Positions 9,075-16,912 of a stretch of 64,000 nucleotides of DNA are shown here, in pieces. The DNA lies in NCBI GenBank assembly GCA_034522175.1, contig JAXHLQ010000001.1, positions 2,852,001 through 2,916,000 on the forward strand, given 5' to 3'. Positions within the stretch are counted from its first letter, which is position 1, and each line of letters opens with the position of its first letter. Made by a program: the position numbers and the translations under genes. The DNA is from JAIPDZ01 sp034522175. GTDB taxonomy: Bacteria > Desulfobacterota > DSM-4660 > Desulfatiglandales > Desulfatiglandaceae. The notes beneath the pieces were generated by a model, which was given only the letters and a program-made list of their open reading frames with translations, made no database searches and was not told the origin of the DNA.

Positions 9075-9371
9075 TTATGCATTTGAGTGATCGGCTTCCG
9101 TGGAATTGAACAAAACAGCCATGACCCTGTCCTGATCCGATAAATCGCCCACGATCCGCCGTTCGGGCGGGGGGTGGACCTTGACCAGGGTCGGGCTCGC
9201 GAGGATGCCGTCCATATCCACCTTGTCCGGATCGTGCACAATATCGATGAGTTCAAGGGAATACCGTCCCTTCAGTCGCGCTTCCAACATGGCTTTGATC
9301 CTGGACTCGGCGACCTGGGAACTCACACTTCCCGCGCATACATACAGTCGAAAAACGTAGGTATTAGACAT
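9075..9371 (-). CDS. kaiB: KaiB-like thioredoxin-fold protein
   Basis: This 98-residue protein has the KaiB pattern: a beta strand YVFRLYVCAGSVSSQVAESR, then LIDIVHDPDKVDMDGILASP, TLVKVHPPPERRIVGDLSD and a short acidic tail. KaiB switches fold and binds the KaiC ring. The stop lies 45 bases before the kaiC start, with both genes in the same direction, so the two are almost certainly cotranscribed. No kaiA is present. Confidence 0.92.
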   Translation of the reverse strand: MSNTYVFRLYVCAGSVSSQVAESRIKAMLEARLKGRYSLELIDIVHDPDKVDMDGILASPTLVKVHPPPERRIVGDLSDQDRVMAVLFNSTEADHSNA

Positions 9372-9407
9372 GGGGCCTCCCGTCAGCGGTTGGGAATCAG
9401 ATTGCTC

Positions 9408-9435
9408 ATATTAAACTACAATAAGCATATATCAA
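9408..9435 (-). promoter_or_regulatory. Possible promoter of the kaiB-kaiC-GGDEF operon
   Basis: On the minus strand TTGATA (9435-9430) is separated by 16 bases from TAATAT (9413-9408), in an AT-rich patch about 37 bases before the kaiB start. The match is moderate. It lies in the gap between kaiB and the oppositely oriented kinase scrap. Confidence 0.4.
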
Positions 9436-9521
9436 AAATACATCAAGGCGTTTTAAGGATTACCCTGATCCTACAAGCTCAATGATATGGATTTGAAGAC
9501 AGGCAGCGAGACGTTCTATGC

Positions 9522-9755
9522 TTGAAATGCTGGGGATATGCATGCCGTTTTCGAGACGAGGTGGTGGGCGATGTGCATAAAATGTTAGGGCGCCTCATCG
9601 GTGAAAACATCCAGCTTGACATCGAACTGGCCCCCGATCTCAGTGCCGTGGAGGCGGATCCCGGTCAGATGGAACAGGTGATCATGAATCTCACGGTGAA
9701 TGCCCGCGATGCCATGCCCAATGCCCATGAGAACGAGTATCGTTTGATCGACTGA
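9522..9755 (+). pseudogene. Histidine kinase fragment (N-box region only)
   Basis: A 77-codon ORF contains RLIGENIQLDIELAPDLSAV followed by EADPGQMEQVIMNLTVNARD, a textbook piece of a PAS-type histidine kinase from just after the dimerisation helix through the ATPase N-box. There is no phospho-acceptor His upstream, no G boxes downstream, and the match ends abruptly at DAMP. It is a roughly 55-residue relic of a protein normally over 350 residues. It probably once belonged with the KaiBC or receiver genes on either side. Confidence 0.7.
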
Positions 9756-9796
9756 GGGTACTATATTCTACCAGCGTCCCACCTTTTATGTAGAGA

Positions 9797-10294
9797 CTAC
9801 ATGTAGGGCCTTCCCTTTTCTTCCCAGAACGCTTTTTCCTTTTCCCGCCAGTCTGTGCCGCCGAATTTGCGGTCGTAAAACCCGGCCAGCCTTTCGAACC
9901 ATTTGACCCAGGGATTCTTGTTCTTTTCCGTGGCCTCGAGGACATCGGCCACAAAAACACTGATCTTGTCCATTTCATCTTTGGGGGCATAATAGGCAGC
10001 GCCCTTTTCAGCGGATTTTTTGAGATTTTCCTCTGAGAGGGCATGGGCGGTCAGCATAAGGGCGGGCACTCCCCTCTCATTGGCCAGGTCCAGAAGCTCG
10101 TATCCCTTGACCCCCATGATGTCCAGGACGGCCACGTTATACTCGTTGGTTTCCAGCAGCCGTTTTCCCTCCTCGAAACTGGTGGCGGTGTCGATCTTGC
10201 AGACATCAAGGTAGTCGATCAGGGTATCCAGAATGTCCTGTTCGTCATCCACGATGAGGAGCTTTTTTCCTCTGATCTTCTCTATCGCATCCAT
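9797..10294 (-). CDS. Stand-alone receiver-domain response regulator
   Basis: This is a 165-residue protein. The receiver domain covers about residues 9-125 with the acidic pair DDE at 16-18, phospho-acceptor Asp58 in AVLDIMG, and the T/K region LTAHAL...APKDE. The last 40 residues are aromatic and charged (NPWVKWFERLAGFYDRKFGG) and are not a DNA-binding domain, so output is probably by protein contact. ATG 10294 has GGAGG seven bases upstream; the frame is open further but would overlap the upstream gene. It follows the outer-membrane gene by 46 bases in the same direction. Its cognate kinase is not evident in the window. Confidence 0.85.
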   Translation of the reverse strand: MDAIEKIRGKKLLIVDDEQDILDTLIDYLDVCKIDTATSFEEGKRLLETNEYNVAVLDIMGVKGYELLDLANERGVPALMLTAHALSEENLKKSAEKGAAYYAPKDEMDKISVFVADVLEATEKNKNPWVKWFERLAGFYDRKFGGTDWREKEKAFWEEKGRPYM

Positions 10295-10340
10295 GTCGTG
10301 TCCTCCAAATGGTTTGATATTTTGAGATAGCGGTTTTTTC

Positions 10341-10994
10341 TTAAAAATAAAATTGCACCCCCATCTGAACGGCATGGGTATGGATGGAGTCCCCTTTCAG
10401 GGGAGTCCCTCCTGTTTCATAGTCCTGCTCGCCCATTCCCATGAAACGGTATCCCAGGAGCAGGCGCCAGGCATCTGTCAGGGTGTAGGAAACGCCGGCC
10501 ATGAGTTTGTAGGTAAATAGCGTATTGCTCCCGTGCGTGGGCGGGTAACCGGCCAAAGTGAGATCATGGGCCTTGAGACGGAGCCCGCCCAGGCCTGCGC
10601 CCACATAGGGTCTGAATCGGGCGCCGGTGGGGATGTCGTAAAAGAAATTGATCGTGGCTCCATACATGTCAATGTACCCCGAAAGATCGCCGCCGCCCCC
10701 GGAGAAACTGACATCATTCCCGTCGCTCCGGCCGTACATGACCTCGCCCTCGACCCGGAAGTCACCGTATCGGTACCCCACTCCACCGCCGATGTCGAAT
10801 CCCCATTGGGTTTCGATCTTCCCCGGTGAAAGGCCCGGGGAAGTGGTATCCACGGAATAAGGGGCCACCGCGGACGGCGTGAGCGAAAGGTAGAACCCGG
10901 TTTGGGGAGGGGTGTTCCGGCCTTCACCGGCCCACACCCCCCCGGTCATCATCAGCAAAAAAATCCCGGCAACCCCGGCTGCAAAGGTTCTCAA
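10341..10994 (-). CDS. Outer-membrane beta-barrel protein
   Basis: From a TTG at 10994, placed five bases after AGGAGG, the protein is 217 residues. It has a clean signal peptide (MRTFAAGVAGIFLLMMTGGVWAGE). The rest alternates strands typical of small eight-stranded barrels (GFDIGGGVGYRYGDFRVEGE, FRPYVGAGLGGLRL, WRLLLGYRFMG) and ends with an aromatic C-terminal strand, VQMGVQFYF, the Bam recognition signature. The family is OmpA-barrel or P44/opacity-like; the ligand is unknown. An ATG at 11072 is in frame but would put a poorly coding stretch before the signal peptide and overlap the promoter. Confidence 0.8.
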   Translation of the reverse strand: MRTFAAGVAGIFLLMMTGGVWAGEGRNTPPQTGFYLSLTPSAVAPYSVDTTSPGLSPGKIETQWGFDIGGGVGYRYGDFRVEGEVMYGRSDGNDVSFSGGGGDLSGYIDMYGATINFFYDIPTGARFRPYVGAGLGGLRLKAHDLTLAGYPPTHGSNTLFTYKLMAGVSYTLTDAWRLLLGYRFMGMGEQDYETGGTPLKGDSIHTHAVQMGVQFYF

Positions 10995-11043
10995 ATCGCC
11001 CTCCTTATTAGGCGGTAATGATATGGATCGGCAGATCAAGAGT

Positions 11044-11072
11044 AGAATACTGGGTATGCCGCAGTGTGTCAA
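11044..11072 (-). promoter_or_regulatory. Sigma70 promoter for the outer-membrane barrel gene
   Basis: On the minus strand TTGACA (11072-11067) and TATTCT (11049-11044) are exactly 17 bases apart, about 50 bases upstream of the TTG start at 10994. This supports the shorter start and suggests barrel and receiver genes are one transcript. Confidence 0.65.
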
Positions 11073-11158
11073 TAAGGGAGAGACTTTCGCAGGCTTTCGT
11101 CTATAAGTTTAAAAGTTGACAAGATAGGATGGAAGGGACGTTGCTGACTAACGTGACA

Positions 11159-11177
11159 AATCATGATGACCATGATT
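11159..11177. promoter_or_regulatory. Operator-like palindrome AATCATG-N5-CATGATT
   Basis: A perfect inverted repeat with seven-base arms (11159-11165, 11171-11177) and a five-base spacer lies in the divergent region between the barrel gene and the binding-protein gene, about 60 bases upstream of the plus-strand promoter. The binding factor is unknown. Confidence 0.4.
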
Positions 11178-11239
11178 GGTCCTGCAGTACTTTGATATCA
11201 TGTCAAGCAGTTGCAGTCTGTGAGGCAATGGTATGCAAT

Positions 11240-11268
11240 TTGACAGCGTCCAAACAGTCGCCTATACT
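11240..11268 (+). promoter_or_regulatory. Sigma70 promoter for the periplasmic binding protein gene
   Basis: TTGACA (11240-11245) and TATACT (11263-11268) are exactly 17 bases apart. The predicted transcript would have an untranslated leader of about 130 bases before ATG 11409. Confidence 0.7.
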
Positions 11269-11408
11269 CTTTTGAGGTATTTCAGTGGGTTTGTGCCGAA
11301 TGTGACACAAGGAACATCGTGATCGCCAAGTGTGGGATCCGGAGACTTGCATGTGTGCCGAGGTATCACGCGCAGCGCAAGGGTCAAAAAAGCAAACGGG
11401 GGTGGACT

Positions 11409-12179
11409 ATGAAAAGAGCAATCCTGGGACTGAGTGTGGCCTTTATGCTGTGTGTCTCGCCCGTGTACGCCGACAACGTCCTGAAAATATCCGGCTTGCC
11501 CAACTATCCTCCCGTGTTGTGGAAGGCCAAGGGGACCCTTTTGGGCGTCGGCGCCGAGTTGGCAAAGACCATTTGTACGGAACTAAGGGTGTCTTTCAAG
11601 TTTAAGCCGCTTCCCTGGGTGCGTGCGCTTTCTGAAGCGGAGCAGGGCAAGATTGATATGATTGCAGGTGTCTACATCAAGAAGGACCGGCAGGAATATA
11701 TGGATTACTCTGTTCCCTTCATGAAAGACCCCAGTGTTATCTTTGTTTTGAAGGGCCATGCCTTTCCTTTCAAGAGATTGAAAGATCTGATAGGAAAAAA
11801 GGGCGTTAACATGCTGGGGTACAGTTGGGGAGAGACTTTCGACCGATTCTCGGAGGAACATCTCGACATAACCACCGTGTCCAAGCCGCTTCAGGCCCTG
11901 ATGATGCTGGAACGGGGTCGTGTAGACTATTTTGTGTACGGTCTCTACTCGGGTGAGTTCGTGGCGGCAAAGTCGGATATGGCCGATAAGGTTGAACCCC
12001 TGACGCATCATGTCAGCGAAGAAGGCCTGTATATAACCTTCTCAAAGAAATCCAAATTCAGACATTTGTTGCCCCGGGCAAATGACATCATTGAGCGGCT
12101 CAAGTCCGAAGGCGTCATCGATAGATGGGTCGAGCAATACCTGGAAAAGTACAGGGAAACGCTGACAAACAAAGATTGA
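11409..12179 (+). CDS. Periplasmic substrate-binding protein, SBP_bac_3 family
   Basis: This is a 256-residue protein. The signal peptide is MKRAILGLSVAFMLCVSPVYA, followed by the family-3 binding-protein pattern: ISGLPNYPPVLWKAKG, LLGVGAELAKTICTEL, a RALSEAEQGKIDMIAGVYIK motif and DYSVPFMKDP. These proteins bind polar amino acids for ABC uptake or act as free sensors. No permease or ATPase lies beside it, so a stand-alone sensing or shuttling role is possible. ATG 11409 is preceded by a G-rich site; the frame is open upstream but the signal peptide fixes the start. It has its own promoter. Confidence 0.85.
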   Translation: MKRAILGLSVAFMLCVSPVYADNVLKISGLPNYPPVLWKAKGTLLGVGAELAKTICTELRVSFKFKPLPWVRALSEAEQGKIDMIAGVYIKKDRQEYMDYSVPFMKDPSVIFVLKGHAFPFKRLKDLIGKKGVNMLGYSWGETFDRFSEEHLDITTVSKPLQALMMLERGRVDYFVYGLYSGEFVAAKSDMADKVEPLTHHVSEEGLYITFSKKSKFRHLLPRANDIIERLKSEGVIDRWVEQYLEKYRETLTNKD

Positions 12180-12252
12180 TTTCTGGAGGCCTTTTTGAAT
12201 GAAGACAAGGGGCCGCTTGAGGGATGCGACCCCTTGCAGGATCGACGGCCGC

Positions 12253-13032
12253 TTATTCGCCTGTCCATTGGGGCGTTCGCTTTTCCAGGAAGGCTTTGAT
12301 CCCCTCATTGGCGTCCTTGGACGTGCAAAGCCGCGCAAAGGCCTCGTTCATATACGCGAAGGCCTTGTTGAGTTCCATATCCATGGTGACGTGGAAGGTT
12401 TTCTTTCCCATCTGAACGGCCTGAGGGCTCTTGGCGCTGAGTTTTCGCGCATAATCGAGCGTCTCTTTTTCCAGTTGGTCGGTGGGGACCACCTTATTGA
12501 CGAGGCCGATTTCATAGGCCCGGGCCGCAGGGATCAATTCCCCGAAGAGGAGGAGTTCCAAAGCCTGTTTGCGGCCCACCACGCGGCTCAACGGAACCGC
12601 AGGCCCGAGGCAGAAGAGGCCGACATTGACAGCGGTAAAGCCGATCCGTGCGTCCTCTGAACAGACGGCCATGTCCGACGCAGCCACCACACCGGCACCA
12701 TTGGCAGCGGCCACCCCATGGACCTGTGCGATGACCGGTTTTCCCATGGACATCATGGTCTGCAGGCCATGTTCCATGAGTTCCACCCATGCCTTGTACT
12801 GGGATGCGGTCTTGTCCCAGAATTCGGTCACGTCTATGCCTGCGGAAAAGGCCTTGCCGTTTCCCTTTAAAACAACCACCCGAATTGCTGGATCCGCCTC
12901 CATATCGGTGAGGGCCCGAGCCAACTCCGTGGCCATGGGCGTGTTAAATGCATTGAGCTGTTCCGGCCGATTGAGGGAAATCTGCCCGATGCCTTCGTCC
13001 ATCACTTTTACTTCTATCGCCTCGTAACCCAT
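12253..13032 (-). CDS. Enoyl-CoA hydratase/isomerase family protein (ECHDC3-like)
   Basis: This 259-residue crotonase-fold protein includes NRPEQLNAFNTPMATELARA, the oxyanion-hole segment GKAFSAGIDV and VHGVAAANGAGVVAASDMAV. The segment NVGLFCLGPAVPLSRVVG resembles the ECHDC3 branch, in which the second catalytic Glu of enoyl-CoA hydratase is absent. The first Glu position (AAANGAG) also lacks a Glu. Classical hydratase chemistry is therefore doubtful; hydrolase, isomerase or another CoA-ester role is possible. It lies 51 bases downstream of the CoA-disulfide-reductase-like gene in the same direction, so both may serve acyl-CoA or CoA-thiol metabolism. Confidence 0.85.
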   Translation of the reverse strand: MGYEAIEVKVMDEGIGQISLNRPEQLNAFNTPMATELARALTDMEADPAIRVVVLKGNGKAFSAGIDVTEFWDKTASQYKAWVELMEHGLQTMMSMGKPVIAQVHGVAAANGAGVVAASDMAVCSEDARIGFTAVNVGLFCLGPAVPLSRVVGRKQALELLLFGELIPAARAYEIGLVNKVVPTDQLEKETLDYARKLSAKSPQAVQMGKKTFHVTMDMELNKAFAYMNEAFARLCTSKDANEGIKAFLEKRTPQWTGE

Positions 13033-13083
13033 CTTCTCCTCCTGTTGTTAAATTCACAGAATCTCCAAGGGATCCATCCCCGT

Positions 13084-14427
13084 TCATATTTTTTTCATCA
13101 GCTGATTGGCCGTGGTCAGGAGGGGATCCCATACCGGCCCGAAGGGAGGGGCATAAGCCAGGTCGCACTGACTGAACGCCTCCACCGTCATATGCTGATG
13201 AAGGGCCACGGCCAGGGCATTGATGCGGTGTACCGCCCCCTCAATCCCCACCAGCTGCCCTCCCAGAAGCCTGCCCGATGTCTTGTCCGCCACCATTTGG
13301 CAGTGGATGGTGGCAGATCCCGGATGGGCGTGGGCCCTGGAGCGGGTCTTTATGGCCACCTCCACCGGATCAAACCCCGCATCCTTCGATTCCTGGGCAT
13401 TGAGTCCGGTACGGGCCACTTCCAGGTCGAAGACTTTGAATACCGAGGTCCCGGCAACCCCCTCAAGTGCGGTGTCTTTCCCCGAGAGATTGTCGGCCAC
13501 CGCCCACCCCGCGCGGTTGGCCCTCAGGGCCAGCGGGATCCATGTCTTCTTCCCGGTCACCGCATGATAGGCGTCTGCGCAATCCCCTGCTGAATAGATA
13601 TCCGGATCAGAGGCCAACAAGTGCCGATCCACGGAAATTGCATCATCGGGGCCCAGTTTTAGACCGGCTTCGGCGGCGATCTCGCTGTTGGGGGTTACGC
13701 CGATGGCCACCAGAACCATATCACCCTGGAGGGCAATCCCCTCACAGATGACGTTTAATGCGTCATTTTGGCCCCTTTCTATGGCCTGTATATTCAGCCC
13801 GAGATGGAGGTTGACATCGTGGCGTTCGATCTCTTTCTGAACCACCCGGGAGAGATCCGGATGCATCCACGGCAGGAAGATGGGCCTCGGCTTGACCATG
13901 CTGACCTCGATGCCCCGCTCCCGGAAGGTCTCACACATCTCGAGGGCGATATATCCCATGCCGATAATGACCACGCTCTTGACTTCTTTGCGGCGAATAA
14001 ACTCTTTGATCCTTCGACCGTTTTCCAGGGTCTTGAGGGCCAACACGCCGGGCAGATTAAAACCGGGCAGATCGGGGATAACCGGCGATGCACCGGTGGC
14101 GATAAGGAGTTTGTCATAGGATATGTTGAAGGGGGTCCCATCGGACTGGATGCCCTCGACCGAATGACCCTCCCGATCAATCCCCACCGCCGTATGGCCG
14201 GTTTTGAGATCGATGCCCTGTTTTTCTCTAAAGACCTCGGCTCTTCGCACCACCAGGTCGTCCATTTCCCTTTCGGAATCCGCAATGTTATACGGCATGC
14301 CGCAGGCGCTGTAAGAAACATCGCCGCTCTTTTCCAGAACCACCACTTCCGCGTCCGGCATGCTGCGTCTGAATCGACTGGCGGCGCTCATTCCCGCTGC
14401 ATCGCCTCCGATAATCACAAATCTCAT
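13084..14427 (-). CDS. CoA-disulfide reductase/NADH oxidase-type flavoprotein
   Basis: This 447-residue pyridine nucleotide-disulfide oxidoreductase begins MRFVIIGGDAAGMSAASRFR (FAD dinucleotide fold). Its single active-site Cys42 sits in SYSACGMPY, the signature of the CoA-disulfide reductase/NADH oxidase/peroxidase group. The NAD fold is at about 150-180 (SVVIIGMGYIALEMCETF), the second FAD motif is YSAGDCAD (about 285), and the C-terminal dimerisation domain ends at residue 447. The start at 14427 has GGAGC upstream; an in-frame ATG at 14472 has no ribosome site. In sulfate reducers such enzymes reduce CoA disulfide, persulfides or O2. Substrate cannot be fixed from sequence. Confidence 0.88.
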   Translation of the reverse strand: MRFVIIGGDAAGMSAASRFRRSMPDAEVVVLEKSGDVSYSACGMPYNIADSEREMDDLVVRRAEVFREKQGIDLKTGHTAVGIDREGHSVEGIQSDGTPFNISYDKLLIATGASPVIPDLPGFNLPGVLALKTLENGRRIKEFIRRKEVKSVVIIGMGYIALEMCETFRERGIEVSMVKPRPIFLPWMHPDLSRVVQKEIERHDVNLHLGLNIQAIERGQNDALNVICEGIALQGDMVLVAIGVTPNSEIAAEAGLKLGPDDAISVDRHLLASDPDIYSAGDCADAYHAVTGKKTWIPLALRANRAGWAVADNLSGKDTALEGVAGTSVFKVFDLEVARTGLNAQESKDAGFDPVEVAIKTRSRAHAHPGSATIHCQMVADKTSGRLLGGQLVGIEGAVHRINALAVALHQHMTVEAFSQCDLAYAPPFGPVWDPLLTTANQLMKKI

Positions 14428-14491
14428 AGCGCTCCTTTCCTTCATCCATCGTCTCTCAAATAGATCAGACAACCCTCATTTTGATATCGTT

Positions 14492-14537
14492 ATTGTATCC
14501 TTTGCGGGAAAATCGGTCAAAGCATTATTTTGACCGA
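14492..14537 (-). promoter_or_regulatory. Promoter with overlapping palindromic operator for the CoADR-like gene
   Basis: On the minus strand TTGACC (14520-14515) and TACAAT (14497-14492) are 17 bases apart, about 65 bases before the flavoprotein start. A perfect inverted repeat, TCGGTCAAA-N7-TTTGACCGA (14513-14521 and 14529-14537), contains the -35 hexamer in one arm. A repressor bound there would block the promoter. Confidence 0.65.
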
Positions 14538-14808
14538 TGATCCGTCGGCCGGAGTTGATTCCGTCCTAAAAAAGTCTCCTCTGAAGGAACGTCTTCCCTT
14601 CGATTCATCGGCATCCGGATCTATTCGACTGGGCAGTGACAAAAATGTCCTGCGTCGGAAAATCCAACGGCTGGAAATTTTGGAAGCGCTGAAGTAACGC
14701 TGATGTGGGAAAAACATGGGGAACAAAAATAGGAACATACACCAAATTAATAGCTGTATTTCTTTCCCATAAACCGTAAACTTCCTTAATTTGAAGATAA
14801 TAAGGGGG

Positions 14809-14837
14809 TTGACGAGACCGGGCTCGTTTTATATACT
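14809..14837 (+). promoter_or_regulatory. Sigma70 promoter for the exported rhodanese gene
   Basis: TTGACG (14809-14814) and TATACT (14832-14837) are separated by 17 bases, about 100 bases upstream of ATG 14938. The 510-base gap 14428-14937 thus holds two divergent promoters. Between them, about 14540-14800, I see nothing recognisable. Confidence 0.65.
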
Positions 14838-14937
14838 GGACCCCGGAATAATGATCGAGTCCCGGAAAGGGGGTGGGCGAAAGCGACAGAGATTCCCTCA
14901 AAAAAAATTTATTCAACCCATGACAGGAGGTTTTAAC

Positions 14938-15507
14938 ATGAGAAAATTAGTTGTTTTTGTGCTGACTTTTGCATTCATTTTAGGAGGAGTCTGTTTTTCT
15001 TTTGCCGATGATTCAAAAATGCTCCAAGCCAATGAAAAGAAGGTCTGGTCGAAGGCGATGAAGGCTGTTCCTGATGAGCGGCAGCTTTCTATGGAACAAT
15101 TTAAAGCACTCTACGATAAAGTCGTGGCCGGGGAGGAGAAGGCTTATCTTATCGACGTTCGCACCCATCCGGAATTCTATGCCTTTCATATTCCTTACAC
15201 GGACCACATTCATTCGGGCCATATGTATACGTTTCCCAAAAAAATAAAGGATAAAGACGCCAAAATCGTCGTCTGGTGCCGAACAAAAAAAAGACAGGCC
15301 TACGTAGCGGAAAAACTCGTTGAATACGGGTATACCAATGTCTGGACGGTTAAGGATGGCATTGTGGGATGGATCGCGGCCGGACACCCCGTATGCAATG
15401 AGTTTGCGGGGATCTTTAAGGTCACTGAATACCATAAACACTTTACGGAAACTGATAAAAAGACAGGTAAGCCTCTGTATCAGATCCGTGAATTTCATCC
15501 TTATTAA
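14938..15507 (+). CDS. Exported single-domain rhodanese-like protein
   Basis: This is a 189-residue protein. A CAGGAGG ribosome site precedes ATG 14938; the signal peptide runs to about residue 23 (MRKLVVFVLTFAFILGGVCF...FADD). The rhodanese domain follows: YLIDVRTHPEFYAFHIPYTD, then IVVWCRTKKRQAYVAEKLVE with the candidate catalytic Cys114, and VWTVKDGIVGWIAAGHPV. The active-site loop CRTKKRQA is more basic than the usual CRxGxR(S/T), so sulfur-donor specificity is uncertain. The likely site is the periplasm, which suits thiosulfate, polysulfide or redox work in a sulfur-metabolising cell. It converges on the CDF gene; the two stops are adjacent. Confidence 0.85.
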   Translation: MRKLVVFVLTFAFILGGVCFSFADDSKMLQANEKKVWSKAMKAVPDERQLSMEQFKALYDKVVAGEEKAYLIDVRTHPEFYAFHIPYTDHIHSGHMYTFPKKIKDKDAKIVVWCRTKKRQAYVAEKLVEYGYTNVWTVKDGIVGWIAAGHPVCNEFAGIFKVTEYHKHFTETDKKTGKPLYQIREFHPY

Positions 15508-16449
15508 TCAGGTTTTCTCAGGAGGGGAGGAGTCCGGCTCCTCCCCCTCCGCCATATTTCTTCCGTCACCCGACGGATCCACATGCACAATCACCTGTGC
15601 CACCCCCACCACCTCATCGAGCAAGCAGCGCTCCACATTCTTCGCAATCCGGTGTCCCTGGAAAACCGTCTGACCTCCATCCACCACAATGTGGGCTTCC
15701 ATGAGGTAAAGGCCGCCGGATGACCGGACGCGGACATCATGGATATCCATTACGCCCGCTACACCCCCTGCACAGCCTTTAATCTCCTGAAGGATTTCCG
15801 GCCGGGGGGCCGTGTCCGTAAATTCCCGGACACTCTCCCTGAGGATGTCTATACCCACTTTTATGACGAAAAAGGAGACCAGCAGGGCGGCAAAGGCGTC
15901 CAATATATGCCAGGCGGGATTGAGCAGCGATCCGGCCACACCCAGGAAAACGGCCACCGAGGAAGGGAGTCGGCCCGGTGATGCCAGGCATTGGCCACAA
16001 TCAATTGACTGTGAATCCGTCGGCCGACCCGGACCGTGTAATGATAGAGGGCCTCTTTGACGGCAATGGACACCCGGCCCCGATCAAAGCCAGGGGGTGG
16101 GTATGGATTGGGTATGGTGATAAATATTGAGGGCCGCCGTGATGCCGAGATAACAGGCCGTAATGATCAAGGCCACACCGACGATGGCGGAAGCAAGGGT
16201 TTCCAGACGCGCGTGGCCGAATGGATGATCCTCGTCCGGTCCTTTCCGCCCGATTCGGATCCCAAAGAGGACGACGATATCCGTAAACAGATCGGATGCG
16301 GAATGGACCGCATCGGCGATAAGGGCCTGACTGTGACCGAATACCCCTGCGAAGAACTTGAACGCCATCAGGAGGGTATTGGCGATGACCCCGACCCAGG
16401 TGACCTTCTGGCCCGAACGTAGACCGCGCCTGTGGTTGTTCGTGGTCAT
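15508..16449 (-). pseudogene. Cation diffusion facilitator (CDF) metal transporter, three frameshifts
   Basis: Three frames together encode a complete 314-residue CDF exporter. The N-terminal part has transmembrane helices and the metal site ALIADAVHSASDLFTD. The middle has VSIAVKEALYHYTVRVGRR and ANAWHHRADSL. The C-terminal part has helices and the cytoplasmic domain DIHDVRVRSSGGLYLMEAHI. Each shift is healed by one extra base: in the G5 run at 16093-16097, the CCC at 16073-16075 and the AA at 15963-15964. All metal ligands are intact after repair, so sequencing error is as likely as decay. Substrate is probably Fe2+, Zn2+ or Mn2+. The ATG overlaps the HNH gene's stop as ATGA. Confidence 0.75.
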
Positions 16450-16877
16450 TCCTTTTTCATCATGTCCTTTAGGCTGGCGAAGGGACTGTGGGTAAAGCCG
16501 CTGTCCTTTTCGTCGCCCACTTCTGCGCCATCCGCATCGAGATAATCGAGGTGCCGGCGGTGCTCGTTTTCATGGCAATAGAGACAGAGATTTTCCCAGT
16601 TGCTCCCATCCGGCGGATTGTGGGTGTGGTCGTGATCTTTGTGATGAACGGTCAACTCATGCAGATTCGCGTTCGTGAATTCCCGGCCGCACCGGGCGCA
16701 TACCCAGGGATGGATTTGAAGGGATTTTTCCCGGTAGGTGGCTTCCAGTTTTTTCTGTTCACGGCGGGCCCGGGCTACCACCGCCTGGCGGTCTTCGGGT
16801 TTGGCCCTCTCTTTCTCCCCCGGCGCGGGGTGAAACTCCTGGTCGACATGCACCTCTCCTCGTACTCCGTGGTTCAT
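16446..16877 (-). CDS. YajD-type HNH nuclease
   Basis: This is a 143-residue protein. It has a zinc-binding HNH core: HPWVCARCGREFTNANLHEL, TVHHKDHDHTHNPPDGSNWE and NLCLYCHENEH, giving two CxxC pairs around the HH/N/H catalytic residues. This layout matches the YajD family of small HNH proteins; their substrate is not established. The N-terminal 50 residues are charged and helical. A GTG at 16856 with GAGGAG upstream may be the true start instead of ATG 16877. The stop overlaps the CDF start, suggesting translational coupling, and yedF lies 35 bases upstream. Confidence 0.85.
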   Translation of the reverse strand: MNHGVRGEVHVDQEFHPAPGEKERAKPEDRQAVVARARREQKKLEATYREKSLQIHPWVCARCGREFTNANLHELTVHHKDHDHTHNPPDGSNWENLCLYCHENEHRRHLDYLDADGAEVGDEKDSGFTHSPFASLKDMMKKE

Positions 16878-16912
16878 CTGTTCGCATCCAATTGGAATGT
16901 GCGTTTCGATTC

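Noticed and set aside
12199..12660. 153-codon plus-strand ORF antisense to the crotonase
   Set aside because: The minus strand encodes a clear crotonase; the antisense frame is chance in GC-rich coding DNA.
15521..15550. GGAGGGGAGGAG...CTCCTCCCCCTCC hairpin as a terminator between the rhodanese and CDF genes
   Set aside because: The stem is strong but no T-run follows on either strand and it lies within the last codons of the CDF gene.
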